Shown one piece after another: positions 52,291-60,794 of a stretch of 64,000 nucleotides of DNA (the first letter of the stretch is position 1; every line of letters begins with the position of its first letter). Position numbers and translations under genes: made by a program. The notes beneath the pieces were generated by a model. It did not search any database. It saw nothing but the letters and a program-made list of their open reading frames with translations, and was not told where the DNA came from. Source of the stretch: Pseudomonas thermotolerans DSM 14292 (lineage in GTDB: Bacteria; Pseudomonadota; Gammaproteobacteria; Pseudomonadales; Pseudomonadaceae); contig NZ_KB822614.1 in assembly GCF_000364625.1 (NCBI RefSeq), positions 1 through 64,000 on the forward strand. The letters run 5' to 3'.

Positions 52291-52387
52291 CAGCGTCGCC
52301 CGGGGATGGCGCGCGGGGCACCCGGTAGTTCTTGGGCTGTAGGAACACCCTGCCGTTTACGGGATAGGGGCGGGGGAGATGGAAAGT

Positions 52388-52413
52388 ACAAGGCCCGCGC
52401 TGGCGGGCCTTGT
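52388..52413. terminator. Hairpin between convergent genes
   Basis: An 11-bp stem ACAAGGCCCGC / GCGGGCCTTGT (52388-52398, 52403-52413) with weak T runs. It probably ends transcription of the DUF599 gene and may serve the opposite lipoprotein gene. Confidence 0.65.
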
Positions 52414-52436
52414 CTTGTCCTTGGAGAGCGGCAGGA

Positions 52437-52739
52437 TCACTCTTTTTGCATGGCCTCCTGGGCGTCCTGAACGGCCTCCCGGGTCGCGTCGGCGGCGTCG
52501 GAGGCCTTCTCGCGGATGGCCTGGCCAGTTTCTTCGGCCTTCTGCGAAAGGCTCGAGCCGGCTTCCTGGGCTTTTTCCTGGATGGCTTCGCCAGCCTCAC
52601 GGGCGGCGTCGCCGGCGGATTCGATGGCTTGCGAGGCGGATTCCTTGGCGGATTCCATCTTCTCTTCCGGGCTCTTCTCGCAGGCGGCGAGGCCCAGGCC
52701 GGCAGTCAGAATCAGGGCATAGCTGAGGGATTTGCGCAT
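52437..52739 (-). CDS. Lipoprotein with 11-residue amphipathic repeats
   Basis: 100 residues. Lipobox LAAC gives Cys20. Nearly all the mature part is Ala/Glu/Lys-rich helix with an 11-residue period: IQEKAQEAGSS, LSQKAEETGQA, IREKASDAADA, TREAVQDAQEA in succession (about 53-96), with earlier weaker copies. This resembles group 3 LEA or apolipoprotein repeats that lie on membranes. It would sit in the periplasm anchored by lipid. A stress or membrane-protective role is inference; no family recognised. Confidence 0.8.
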   Translation of the reverse strand: MRKSLSYALILTAGLGLAACEKSPEEKMESAKESASQAIESAGDAAREAGEAIQEKAQEAGSSLSQKAEETGQAIREKASDAADATREAVQDAQEAMQKE

Positions 52740-52902
52740 CTATCACTCTCCGGTGGTAACGATCCAAATGGTGTTCGTTGGAGCGGCACGTCGGAGGGAA
52801 GTTCCGAAAAAAGCGTGACCGTGCGGAGCCTGCCGGTGCCGGTTTCGACTCCGACAGGTATCATGCGCAGTCTCTCGCAACCCACCAGTTAGGGAAAAGC
52901 TC

Positions 52903-53364
52903 ATGAGCGACAACGCCATCGCCGAACGAGCGCAGCGCTTTCTTGTCGCCCTGCGGCACTGCCAGGTGCTCGGCCTGAGCGTGCACCACGCCGACGCCGG
53001 TGGCCTGACCCTGCGCCTGCCGTACAGCGCGCAGATCGTCGGCAATCCGGAGAGCGGGGTGATCCACGGCGGCGCCATCACCACCCTCATGGACACCACC
53101 TGCGGCATCTCCACGGTCTGCGTGCTGCCGGACTTCGAAGTCTGCCCGACCCTGGACCTGCGCATCGACTACATGCACCCGGCCGAGCCGCACAAGGACG
53201 TCTACGGCTTCGCCGAGTGCTACCGGGTGACCCCCAACGTGATCTTCACCCGCGGCTATGCCTACCAGGATGATCCAGCGCAGCCGATCGCCCACGTGGT
53301 CGGCACCTTCATGCGCATGGGCAAGCCGGGCGCCCAGCTGAGCGGCAAGGGAGGCGCGCAATGA
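52903..53364 (+). CDS. PaaI-type hotdog thioesterase, first of a pair
   Basis: 153 residues. The hotdog signature SGVIHGGAITTLMDTTCGIS (about 50-69) carries HGG and the Asp on the next helix. PTLDLRIDYMHPAEPHKDVYG is the edge strand region. Predicted acyl-CoA thioesterase. It overlaps the next gene, a second hotdog protein, by four bases (ATGA), suggesting the two are made together and may form a mixed oligomer. Confidence 0.87.
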   Translation: MSDNAIAERAQRFLVALRHCQVLGLSVHHADAGGLTLRLPYSAQIVGNPESGVIHGGAITTLMDTTCGISTVCVLPDFEVCPTLDLRIDYMHPAEPHKDVYGFAECYRVTPNVIFTRGYAYQDDPAQPIAHVVGTFMRMGKPGAQLSGKGGAQ

Positions 53365-53804
53365 ACGTGGATCTCAACAAGCTGGTGGCCGAGGCCCACG
53401 CGAAGAACGACTACGACGCGCTGCTCAGCCTGACACCCTATGCCCGGCTGATCGGCATCGAGTGCCTGCGCCTCGGCGACGACATGGTGTTCCGTCTGCC
53501 GGCCAACCGCGACAACATCGGCAACCCCATGCTCCCGGCGCTGCACGGCGGGGTGATCGCCGGCTTCATGGAGCATGCGGCGATGCTCCACCTGCTGATG
53601 TTCATGGGTATCCCGCATTTGCCGAAAATCATCGACTTCTCGATAGATTACCTGCGAGCCGGCCATTATCGTGACACCTATGCCCAGTGCCAGGTCTGGC
53701 GTCAGGGCCGGCGGGTCGCCAACGTGGCGATCACCGCCTGGCAGACCAACCAGACCGAGCCCATAGCCACGGCCCGCGCCCACTTCAAGGTCGACGAACC
53801 CTGA
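53361..53804 (+). CDS. PaaI-type hotdog thioesterase, second of a pair
   Basis: 147 residues. Signature LPALHGGVIAGFMEHAAMLH (about 55-74) has HGG and a Glu on the helix, differing from the Asp in its partner. KIIDFSIDYLRAGHYRDTYA is the edge strand. The sequence is diverged from the upstream copy, so the pair is an old duplication. Substrate unknown. Confidence 0.86.
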   Translation: MNVDLNKLVAEAHAKNDYDALLSLTPYARLIGIECLRLGDDMVFRLPANRDNIGNPMLPALHGGVIAGFMEHAAMLHLLMFMGIPHLPKIIDFSIDYLRAGHYRDTYAQCQVWRQGRRVANVAITAWQTNQTEPIATARAHFKVDEP

Positions 53805-53846
53805 GGAAGCGCCTGGAGCGGCGCTTCGTGCGAAGAAGGATGTTCC

Positions 53847-55079
53847 ATGGATGCCTTGCTGATTCTCGGTGGTTTGCTGCTGATCCTCGCCGGTCTGGTC
53901 TGGCTGGTCATGCTGGCCTTCGACACCGCCCTGCTGTGGGGGATCGCCAGCCTGCTGCCGCCCCTCAACCTGGTCTTCGCCCTGCGCCACTGGCGGGTGG
54001 CGCGCAAGGCGGTGGTCCTCGGTGCGCTGGGCTTCATCCCCCTGGTGGTCGGTCTGACCCTCCTGGCCAGCCGTGACAGCCAGCGCCTGGAAGCGATCCT
54101 CAACCTCAGCTGGCTGCATCCCGAGGCGCAGGCGACGGCCGAGCTGAACTTCCGCCTGCACGGCGAACTCAATGGCCAGCCCTTCGTGCCGCAGTACGGC
54201 GAGCTGATCGACGGCGTGCTCAGTCTGCGCGAGGGCCAGGACTTCTTCGCTCGCCGCGAGATCAGCATCCGCCTGCCGAACCCGGTGGATGGCCCGGTCA
54301 GCGTCGACGTGATGCCTCAGGACCCCGGCCCGCAGCCGGAGGTGCGGATCAGCTGGCTGCTGCCCGAGCAGGACCTGCCCGAGGCGCGCCGCCTGACTCG
54401 CGGCTACACCCTGCACCTGCAGCTGGAGCCGGTGGCTCCCAACAAGCTGGTGGGCGACTTCCACCTGGTGCTGCCGCCTCAGTTCCATACCGCGCTGACC
54501 GGCCGCATCGAGCTGTTCAGCGACCGCCTGCGCTATCGCAACGGCAAGGTGGACACCCGCTACGATTCGCGGGAAACCCTGGAATACGTGGTCACCGACT
54601 ACCTGCAGCGGCGCTTCGCCACCCGCCAGGTGCGCCTGCAGGCGCTGCCGCCGGTCAACCTGCCGGTCAGCAGCCTCGACCTGCAGGTGGAGGCCGAGGT
54701 GGCCGGCAAGCCCCGGCGCCTGCCGCTGCAACTGCGCAAGGGCAAGCGCGGCTGGGCGGTGCAGGGCGATCAGTACCCGGCGCTGCCGGCCGAGCCGGCG
54801 CCCCGAACGCTGGAGGTGACGTCCGCGGTCGAGCCCGAACGACCGAAGATCACCCGCCGGCCCCTGAGCCTGGACCTGCTGCAGGGTGATCCGGCTACCT
54901 ACCGGAACCTCGCCATGCGCGTGGAGACCCAGCGCGGCGCCCAGGCCGAAGGCCGCTTCGCCGGTCTGGACGCTGAGGGCCGGGTGGTCATCCGCCGCAA
55001 CCTGGGCCGCGGGGCGGGGGAGGCCAGCTTCGCCCTGACCCCCGGGGAGATCATCCGCATCGAGCTGCTCGAGCCCTGA
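53847..55079 (+). CDS. Membrane-anchored protein of unknown function
   Basis: 410 residues. Two or three N-terminal hydrophobic segments (about 3-27, 31-45, 55-75) are followed by a large soluble beta-rich region (80-410), probably periplasmic, with NFRLHGELNGQPFVPQYGEL and NKLVGDFHLVLPPQFHTALT. The C-terminus (about 345-410) is a separate small domain after a Pro-rich linker. No domain family recognised. A conserved neighbour of htpG in Pseudomonas by recollection. Follows the thioesterases by 42 bases and may be co-transcribed. Confidence 0.72.
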   Translation: MDALLILGGLLLILAGLVWLVMLAFDTALLWGIASLLPPLNLVFALRHWRVARKAVVLGALGFIPLVVGLTLLASRDSQRLEAILNLSWLHPEAQATAELNFRLHGELNGQPFVPQYGELIDGVLSLREGQDFFARREISIRLPNPVDGPVSVDVMPQDPGPQPEVRISWLLPEQDLPEARRLTRGYTLHLQLEPVAPNKLVGDFHLVLPPQFHTALTGRIELFSDRLRYRNGKVDTRYDSRETLEYVVTDYLQRRFATRQVRLQALPPVNLPVSSLDLQVEAEVAGKPRRLPLQLRKGKRGWAVQGDQYPALPAEPAPRTLEVTSAVEPERPKITRRPLSLDLLQGDPATYRNLAMRVETQRGAQAEGRFAGLDAEGRVVIRRNLGRGAGEASFALTPGEIIRIELLEP

Positions 55080-55148
55080 GCCCGCCCTCCGGCGCGGTTC
55101 ACGCCGCGCCGCCCGCCCCCGTCTGGATGTCCGTACGGCGGGCAAGCT

Positions 55149-55174
55149 CTTGAAATTCCAGCCAAAGCCCCCAC
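55149..55174 (+). promoter_or_regulatory. Sigma32 (heat-shock) promoter of htpG
   Basis: CTTGAA (55149-55154), 14 bases, CCCCAC (55169-55174) followed by TT: close to the sigma32 consensus CTTGAA-N13-15-CCCCAT. It lies about 60 bases before the htpG ATG. Confidence 0.75.
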
Positions 55175-55233
55175 TTGCCAGACATTCGCCGCCGTAGTCG
55201 CGGTTCGTGCTATCGAACGAGTGGAGTCAGACG

Positions 55234-57138
55234 ATGAGTGTGGAGACTCAAAAACAGACCCTGGGCTTCCAGACTGAGGTGAAGCAGCTGCTGCACCTGA
55301 TGATTCATTCCCTGTACTCGAACAAGGAAATCTTCCTCCGCGAGCTGATTTCCAACGCCTCCGACGCCGCCGACAAGCTGCGTTTCGAAGCGCTGGCCAA
55401 GCCCGAGCTGCTGGAGGGCGGGGCCGAGCTGAAGATCCGCGTGTCGTTCGACAAGGCCGCCAAGACCCTGACCATCGAGGACAACGGCATCGGCATGAGC
55501 CGCGACGAGGTGATCGCCCACCTCGGCACCATCGCCAAGTCCGGCACCGCGGAATTCCTCAAGAACCTCACCGGCGACCAGAAGAAGGACGCCCACCTGA
55601 TCGGCCAGTTCGGCGTGGGTTTCTACTCGGCGTTCATCGTCGCTGACCACGTCGACGTCTACACCCGCCGCGCTGGCCTGCCGGCCAGCGAGGGCGTGCA
55701 CTGGGCTTCGAAAGGCGAGGGCGAGTTCGAGGTGGCGACCATCGACAAGCCCGAGCGTGGCACCCGCATCGTCCTGCACCTGAAACCGGGCGAGGAGGAG
55801 TTCGCCGACGGCTGGCGCCTGCGTAACGTCATCAAGAAGTACTCCGATCACATCGCCCTGCCCATCGAGCTGCCCAAGGAACATTTCGGCGATGACAAGG
55901 ACAAGCCGGCCGAGCCCGAGTGGGAGACCGTCAACCGCGCCAGCGCGCTGTGGACTCGCCCGCGCGGCGAGATCAAGGACGAGGAGTACCAGGAGTTCTA
56001 CAAGCACGTCGCCCACGACTTCGAGAACCCGCTGACCTGGAGCCACAACAAGGTCGAGGGCAAGCTGGAGTACACCTCGCTGCTCTACATCCCCGGCCGC
56101 GCGCCCTTCGACCTCTACCACCGCGAGGCGCCACGCGGCCTCAAGCTGTACGTGCAGCGCGTGTTCATCATGGACCAGGCCGACCAGTTCCTGCCGCTGT
56201 ACCTGCGCTTCGTCAAGGGCGTGGTGGACTCCAACGACCTGTCGCTGAACGTTTCCCGCGAGATCCTCCAGAAGGACCCGGTGATCGACTCCATGAAGTC
56301 GGCGCTGACCAAGCGCGTGCTGGACATGCTGGAGAAGCTCGCCAAGGACAAGCCCGAGGACTACCTGAAGTTCTGGAAGAACTTCGGCCAGGTGCTCAAG
56401 GAAGGCCCGGCGGAGGACTTCGCCAACCGCGAGAAGATCGCCGGCCTGCTGCGCTTCGCCTCGACCCATGACGCCTCCGGCGAGCAGAGCGTGTCCCTGG
56501 GCGACTACCTGGGCCGGGCGAAGGACGGCCAGGACAAGATCTACTACCTCACCGGCGAGAGCTACTCGCAGATCAGGAACAGCCCGCACCTGGAGGTGTT
56601 CCGCAAGAAGGGCATCGAGGTGCTGCTGCTCACCGACCGCATCGACGAGTGGCTGATGAGCTATCTCACCGAGTTCGACGGCAAGCAGTTCGTTGACGTC
56701 GCCCGTGGCGACCTGGACCTCGGCAAGCTGGACTCGGAAGAGGACAAGAAGGCTCAGGAGGAGCTCGCCAAGGCCAAGGAAGGGCTGGTGGAGCGTCTCA
56801 AGGCTGCTCTGGGCGACGAGGTGGCCGAGGTGCGGGTGTCCCACCGCCTGACCGACTCGCCGGCGATCCTCGCCATCGGCGAGCAGGACCTCGGTCTACA
56901 GATGCGCCAGATTCTCGAGGCCACCGGGCAGAAGGTGCCGGAGTCGAAGCCGATCTTCGAGTTCAATCCCGGTCACCCGTTGATCGAGAAGCTCGACCAG
57001 GAACAGGACGAGGAGCGCTTCGGCGAGCTGTCGCACATCCTCTTCGACCAAGCCGCGCTGGCCGCCGGCAACAGCCTGAGGGACCCGGCCGAGTACGTAC
57101 GCCGGCTCAACAAGCTGCTCGTGGAACTCTCGGCCTGA
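55234..57138 (+). CDS. htpG: Molecular chaperone HtpG (Hsp90)
   Basis: 634 residues from ATG 55234. GHKL ATPase domain (about 1-230): [41 protein letters not shown]. Middle domain with the catalytic Arg region NVSREILQ, and a C-terminal dimerisation domain. Cytosolic ATP-dependent chaperone. A sigma32-type promoter upstream explains heat induction. Followed by its own terminator. Confidence 0.98.
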   Translation: MSVETQKQTLGFQTEVKQLLHLMIHSLYSNKEIFLRELISNASDAADKLRFEALAKPELLEGGAELKIRVSFDKAAKTLTIEDNGIGMSRDEVIAHLGTIAKSGTAEFLKNLTGDQKKDAHLIGQFGVGFYSAFIVADHVDVYTRRAGLPASEGVHWASKGEGEFEVATIDKPERGTRIVLHLKPGEEEFADGWRLRNVIKKYSDHIALPIELPKEHFGDDKDKPAEPEWETVNRASALWTRPRGEIKDEEYQEFYKHVAHDFENPLTWSHNKVEGKLEYTSLLYIPGRAPFDLYHREAPRGLKLYVQRVFIMDQADQFLPLYLRFVKGVVDSNDLSLNVSREILQKDPVIDSMKSALTKRVLDMLEKLAKDKPEDYLKFWKNFGQVLKEGPAEDFANREKIAGLLRFASTHDASGEQSVSLGDYLGRAKDGQDKIYYLTGESYSQIRNSPHLEVFRKKGIEVLLLTDRIDEWLMSYLTEFDGKQFVDVARGDLDLGKLDSEEDKKAQEELAKAKEGLVERLKAALGDEVAEVRVSHRLTDSPAILAIGEQDLGLQMRQILEATGQKVPESKPIFEFNPGHPLIEKLDQEQDEERFGELSHILFDQAALAAGNSLRDPAEYVRRLNKLLVELSA

Positions 57139-57157
57139 GTCGCCGGAAGCGCCTGGA

Positions 57158-57186
57158 GAACCCGCCTTTTCGGCGGGTTTTCTTTG
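57158..57186 (+). terminator. Terminator of htpG
   Basis: An 8-bp stem AACCCGCC / GGCGGGTT (57159-57166, 57172-57179) with loop TTTTC, followed by TTCTTT. Lies 20 bases after htpG, before the convergent pirin gene. Confidence 0.82.
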
Positions 57187-57209
57187 CCCGGCGCTGGCCG
57201 GCTCCGCCC

Positions 57210-58070
57210 TCAGCGCGGCAGCTCCAGCCGCTCGGTTTCCCCCGGCACCTTCGGCCAGTCGCCGAGTGCCCAGCGCCGCCGTGCCTCCTCGATGCGCTCC
57301 GGATCGCTGGCGACGAAGTTCCAGTTCATCCGCCGCGGGCCGACGCGCTCGCCGCCGATCATCACCAGCCAGCAGCCGGTGCAGGCGCTCAGGGTGTAGC
57401 TTTCGCCCGGCGGCAGTACCACCAGGCCGTGGCGGGGTAGCGGCTGGTCGTCCAGCAGGGCCTCTCCGTCGAGCAGGTAGAGGGCGCGCTCGCGGTGCTC
57501 GTCGGGGATCAGCTGGGTGGCGCCGCTTTCCAGTTGCAATTCGGCGTACAGGGTCGGCGAGCGCACCGGCACCGGCGCCTGCAGGCAGAAGCCGTGGCCG
57601 GCGATCAGGCGGATGCGCACCCCCAGCGCCTCACTGACCGGCAGGCTGGCGGCCGGGAGGTGGCTGTAGCTGGGTTCGCAGTCCTCGTCGGCCTCCGGCA
57701 GCGCCAGCCAGACCTGCAGACCGTGCAGCCGCGAGCCGCTGCGTCGCAGCGCCTCCGGGGTGCGCTCGACATGGGCGACGCCATGCCCGGCGGTCATCCA
57801 GCTGACGTCGCGGGGCTGCACTCGCTGGTCGGAACCGAGGCTGTCCTTGTGCTGCAGCTCGCCTTCGAACAGGTAGGTGAGGGTGGACAGGCCGATGTGC
57901 GGGTGCTGGCGGATGTTCACCCCGCTGCCGGGCGGGTAGTCGGTGGCCAGCATGTGGTCGAAGAACACGAAAGGGCCGACGCTGCGGCAGTGCGCCGAGG
58001 GCAGCGGGCGCAGGATCGGCTGGCCCTCGACGCTCTCGCGGCGTGGCTGGATCAGCAGCGGTCGGTTCAT
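57210..58070 (-). CDS. Pirin family protein
   Basis: 286 residues, two cupin domains. Metal ligands in the N-terminal cupin: HPHIGLSTLTYLFEGELQHKD (about 56-76, two His, then His) and a Glu in HGVAHVER. DHMLATDYPPGSGVNIRQ is a further pirin signature. Bacterial pirins include quercetinases and redox sensors; the role here is unknown. It overlaps the OsmC-like gene by four bases, giving an oxidative-stress flavour. Confidence 0.9.
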   Translation of the reverse strand: MNRPLLIQPRRESVEGQPILRPLPSAHCRSVGPFVFFDHMLATDYPPGSGVNIRQHPHIGLSTLTYLFEGELQHKDSLGSDQRVQPRDVSWMTAGHGVAHVERTPEALRRSGSRLHGLQVWLALPEADEDCEPSYSHLPAASLPVSEALGVRIRLIAGHGFCLQAPVPVRSPTLYAELQLESGATQLIPDEHRERALYLLDGEALLDDQPLPRHGLVVLPPGESYTLSACTGCWLVMIGGERVGPRRMNWNFVASDPERIEEARRRWALGDWPKVPGETERLELPR

Positions 58071-58465
58071 GCGCCGTCACCCAGACGAGTTTCCACCTGC
58101 ACCTCGGTGCTGGTCATCAGCTTGTGCACCGGGCACTTGTCGGCGATGCGCAGCAGCTGCTGGCGCTGCGCGTCGTCCAGCGCGCCATGCAGCTCCAGCT
58201 CCACGGTCAGGCGGTAGAGGCCCTGGCGCTCCTGGCCGTCGTCGCGACTGACGCGCACCTCCAGGCTATCCAGCGGCAGGCCGCGCTGGCGGGCGTAGAG
58301 CATCAGGGTCAGCGCCTTGCAGGCGCCGAGGGCGGAGTCGAACAGGTCGTGGGGCTCGGGACCGGAGCCCTCGCCACCGAGGGATGCCGGCACGTCGGTG
58401 TGCAGCAGGTGGTCGCCGACCTCGATGCGGTGGCGCAGGCCGGCTTCGGTGCGGATGCGGATCAT
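58067..58465 (-). CDS. OsmC-family peroxiredoxin-like protein
   Basis: 132 residues. Conserved GGEGSGPEPHDLFDSALGAC (about 30-49) with the first Cys, and DKCPVHKLM with the second (about 108), the pair that reduces organic hydroperoxides in Ohr/OsmC proteins. Shorter than OsmC and closest to the YhfA-like subgroup. Upstream of and overlapping the pirin gene in one operon. Confidence 0.88.
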   Translation of the reverse strand: MIRIRTEAGLRHRIEVGDHLLHTDVPASLGGEGSGPEPHDLFDSALGACKALTLMLYARQRGLPLDSLEVRVSRDDGQERQGLYRLTVELELHGALDDAQRQQLLRIADKCPVHKLMTSTEVQVETRLGDGA

Positions 58466-58633
58466 GCTGGCTCCTAGGCTAGGTGGATGCTTCCAGCCTA
58501 GCCCAGGCGGCGCCGCTCAGGGCAGCGTGGAGAGCCGCACGTCGGCGCCGGGCACCAGTTCGGCGTCCAGGCTGGTGGTGATCTGCTCGCTGGCGAGGCG
58601 GGCGCCATTGCGCCAACGGGGGCGTCGGTTGCG

Positions 58634-59500
58634 CTATTGCGGTGCGCGCGGCCGGTACCAGAGCTCCTCGCGTTCCAGGGGGAGGGGCGGCAGCAGCGGG
58701 TTGTCCAGCTCGATCACCCGGCGCCTGTCGAGCTGCAGGCTGGCCAGCGCCTCGCCGAAATGCTGCTGGAACAGGCGCTCGGCGCTGCCGTCGGCGAGCG
58801 CCGCCTCCAGACCTCGGCGGATGGTTTCCGCCAGTTCCGGGCGCTGCCGCGCGGTGAAGTAGTAGAAGGCGCTGGGGTAGTGCAGCACCAGGTAGGGGTC
58901 GATGGCCAGCTGCAGGCCTTCGCGGGCCATGTTCCGCTGCTCCTGACGAACCAGCACCGCCTCGCGGGGGAAGAGGTCGAAGCGCCCGGCGGCCAGCATG
59001 CCGAACAGCCCGGTGTAGCTGTTACTGGTGCGCACCTCGAAGCCGTTGGCACGGAGGATCGAGGTGTCCGGCCAGCCCTGGCGCTGGCCGATGCTGAAGG
59101 ACTGCAGGTCCTCGCGGCCGTACACGTGGGCGAGCCGCTCGGGGTTGTCGCCGCGCAGCAGGCAGATCCGCCAGCCGATCAGGCCCTTGTAGATGGGGAT
59201 GCGCACTGGCTGCAGGCGTTCTTCGTTCTCCCGGGTGGTCATGGTCCAGATCACCTGCACACGGCCGTCGTTGTGCGCCAGTGAATGGCGAGCGCGGATC
59301 GGCGTCATGGGCTCCGGCGTGGGTTCCAGTCGGTAGTCGCTGCCGCTCCTGGCCAAGGCCAGGCGGAGCAGCTCGATCGGGTAGATCTCCGGACTCTCGC
59401 CGCGCTGGTGCAGGGGGTAGACCAGACGTTCCTCCGCCGATGCGCCGAGCACCGCGAGCAGCAGGAAAGGGGCTAGGTAGTAACGAAGCATGCGCAGCAT
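58634..59500 (-). CDS. Periplasmic substrate-binding-like protein
   Basis: 288 residues from ATG 59500, six bases after GGAG. Signal peptide about 1-22 (ending VLGASA). The body resembles family 3 binding proteins: ERLVYPLHQRGESPEIYPIE, YKGLIGWRICLLRGDN, TSNSYTGLFGMLAAGRFDLF (about 170-189). It has no neighbouring permease. Not closely similar to the binding protein at 3767. The ligand is unknown. Directly after the stop the same frame stays open for 38 codons to a TGA at 58517. Confidence 0.75.
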   Translation of the reverse strand: MLRMLRYYLAPFLLLAVLGASAEERLVYPLHQRGESPEIYPIELLRLALARSGSDYRLEPTPEPMTPIRARHSLAHNDGRVQVIWTMTTRENEERLQPVRIPIYKGLIGWRICLLRGDNPERLAHVYGREDLQSFSIGQRQGWPDTSILRANGFEVRTSNSYTGLFGMLAAGRFDLFPREAVLVRQEQRNMAREGLQLAIDPYLVLHYPSAFYYFTARQRPELAETIRRGLEAALADGSAERLFQQHFGEALASLQLDRRRVIELDNPLLPPLPLEREELWYRPRAPQ

Positions 59501-59618
59501 CGACAGCTCCGTGCCAGTGCTCCAAGGATACGCTTCCACCAGCGATTCCGACAGGCGCGGAAGCTGAACCCCGGAGCCGCTGTGGGGTCTACCACTGTCC
59601 GAAGCCCAGGAGGATCCC

Positions 59619-60644
59619 GTGCCCGCCATCCGTTCCTGTCTCGTGCTGGCCGCCCTGTTGCTCGCCGGCGCCGCCGCGGCGCGTGACTACCGCTACAGCG
59701 ACGCCCACCTGCACTACGTGGACTTCTTCCAGGAAAGTGCCGGCATGGACGAGCTGCTGGCCAGCATGGCGCGCAACCGGGTCGACCACGTGATGCTCGC
59801 CGGCATTCCGGTAGCCAAGAAGTGGCACGAGGACGAGCCCAAGCGCCCGCGCTACTACGCCGGCGACGATGCCGCGGCCTACTGGTACAGCGCCACCGAC
59901 GTGCTGGTCGCCGCGGCGGTCAAGCGGTTGCCGGCGGAGCAGCGCAGGCGCTTCCATCCCTTTCTGTCCGGCTTCAACCCCAACGACAAGAACTCCGACG
60001 CCCACATCCGCCGCATGCTGGAGCTGGAACCGGGGCTCTGGCAGGGCATCGGCGAGGTGTTCACCCGCCACGATGACCTCACCTCGCTGACCGAGGGCGA
60101 CACCCCGCGGGCCAACAACGAGGCCATGGCGCGGATCTACCACCTGGCCGCCGAGCACGATCTGCCGGTGCTGCTGCATTCCAACATCACCTCCAAGCGC
60201 GAGCGCAACCCGCTGTACCTGCACGAGATCGAGGAGCCACTGCGCAACCATCCCCATGTGCGCTTCATCTGGGCCCACGCCGGCACCAGCATGGAGATCC
60301 ACCGTCACCAGAAGCGCCTGGACTTTCTGCTGCCGGTCCTGACGCGCCTGCTGGACGACTATCCGAACCTCTACATCGACCTGTCCTGGACGGTGCTGCG
60401 TCCCTACCTGCTGGACGAAGAGGGCAAGCCCGATCCCGACTGGCTGGCTCTGGTCCGCCGCCATTCCGGGCGCTTCATGATCGGCTCGGACGTAGTGGGC
60501 AGCTTCGACGGCCTGGGCGAGCAGCTCGGCGCCTTCGACGCCTTCCTCGATGCGCTTCCGGAGGGGGTGGCGCGCAAGGTGGCGCGGGACAACTTCCTCG
60601 CCGTGCTGCCGCGCTGGGCACGCGGCAATGCCCCGGCACCCTGA
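59619..60644 (+). CDS. Exported amidohydrolase family protein
   Basis: 341 residues from GTG 59619 with CCAGGAGG 6 bases upstream. A signal peptide (about 1-22, ending AAAA) is followed by YSDAHLHYVDFFQ with the first metal pair. Further ligands: a Glu in GIGEVFTRHDD, His in LLHSNI, His in IWAHAG, and Asp in IGSDVVGSF. This is the TIM-barrel amidohydrolase_2 arrangement, placed in the periplasm. Substrate unknown. Divergent from the binding protein gene. Confidence 0.85.
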   Translation: MPAIRSCLVLAALLLAGAAAARDYRYSDAHLHYVDFFQESAGMDELLASMARNRVDHVMLAGIPVAKKWHEDEPKRPRYYAGDDAAAYWYSATDVLVAAAVKRLPAEQRRRFHPFLSGFNPNDKNSDAHIRRMLELEPGLWQGIGEVFTRHDDLTSLTEGDTPRANNEAMARIYHLAAEHDLPVLLHSNITSKRERNPLYLHEIEEPLRNHPHVRFIWAHAGTSMEIHRHQKRLDFLLPVLTRLLDDYPNLYIDLSWTVLRPYLLDEEGKPDPDWLALVRRHSGRFMIGSDVVGSFDGLGEQLGAFDAFLDALPEGVARKVARDNFLAVLPRWARGNAPAP

Positions 60645-60730
60645 ACGAACCTGCGGATTCCCTGTCTGCCGCCGTTAGAGCCAATCGGTATTTGGCGGAT
60701 CTGTTCTGTGTCGCCGACTATTCGAGTGAC

Positions 60731-60742
60731 TGTACCGGTACA
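60731..60742. promoter_or_regulatory. Perfect 12-bp palindrome upstream of the MocR-type regulator
   Basis: TGTACCGGTACA lies 53 bases before the start of the regulator gene. Its position is suited to autoregulation. A nearby TTGATG (60744-60749) could be a -35. Second copies or a direct repeat, common for MocR sites, were not seen. Confidence 0.45.
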
Positions 60743-60794
60743 ATTGATGAGTCGTCGTCTACTGTTATGGTTCACGAACCTAAGGGAGGCAGGC

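Noticed and set aside
53262-55145. Long minus-strand frame opposite the membrane protein gene before htpG
   Set aside because: The plus-strand gene has a good start, membrane segments and sensible composition; the antisense product is Gln/Arg/Ala-rich with no motif.
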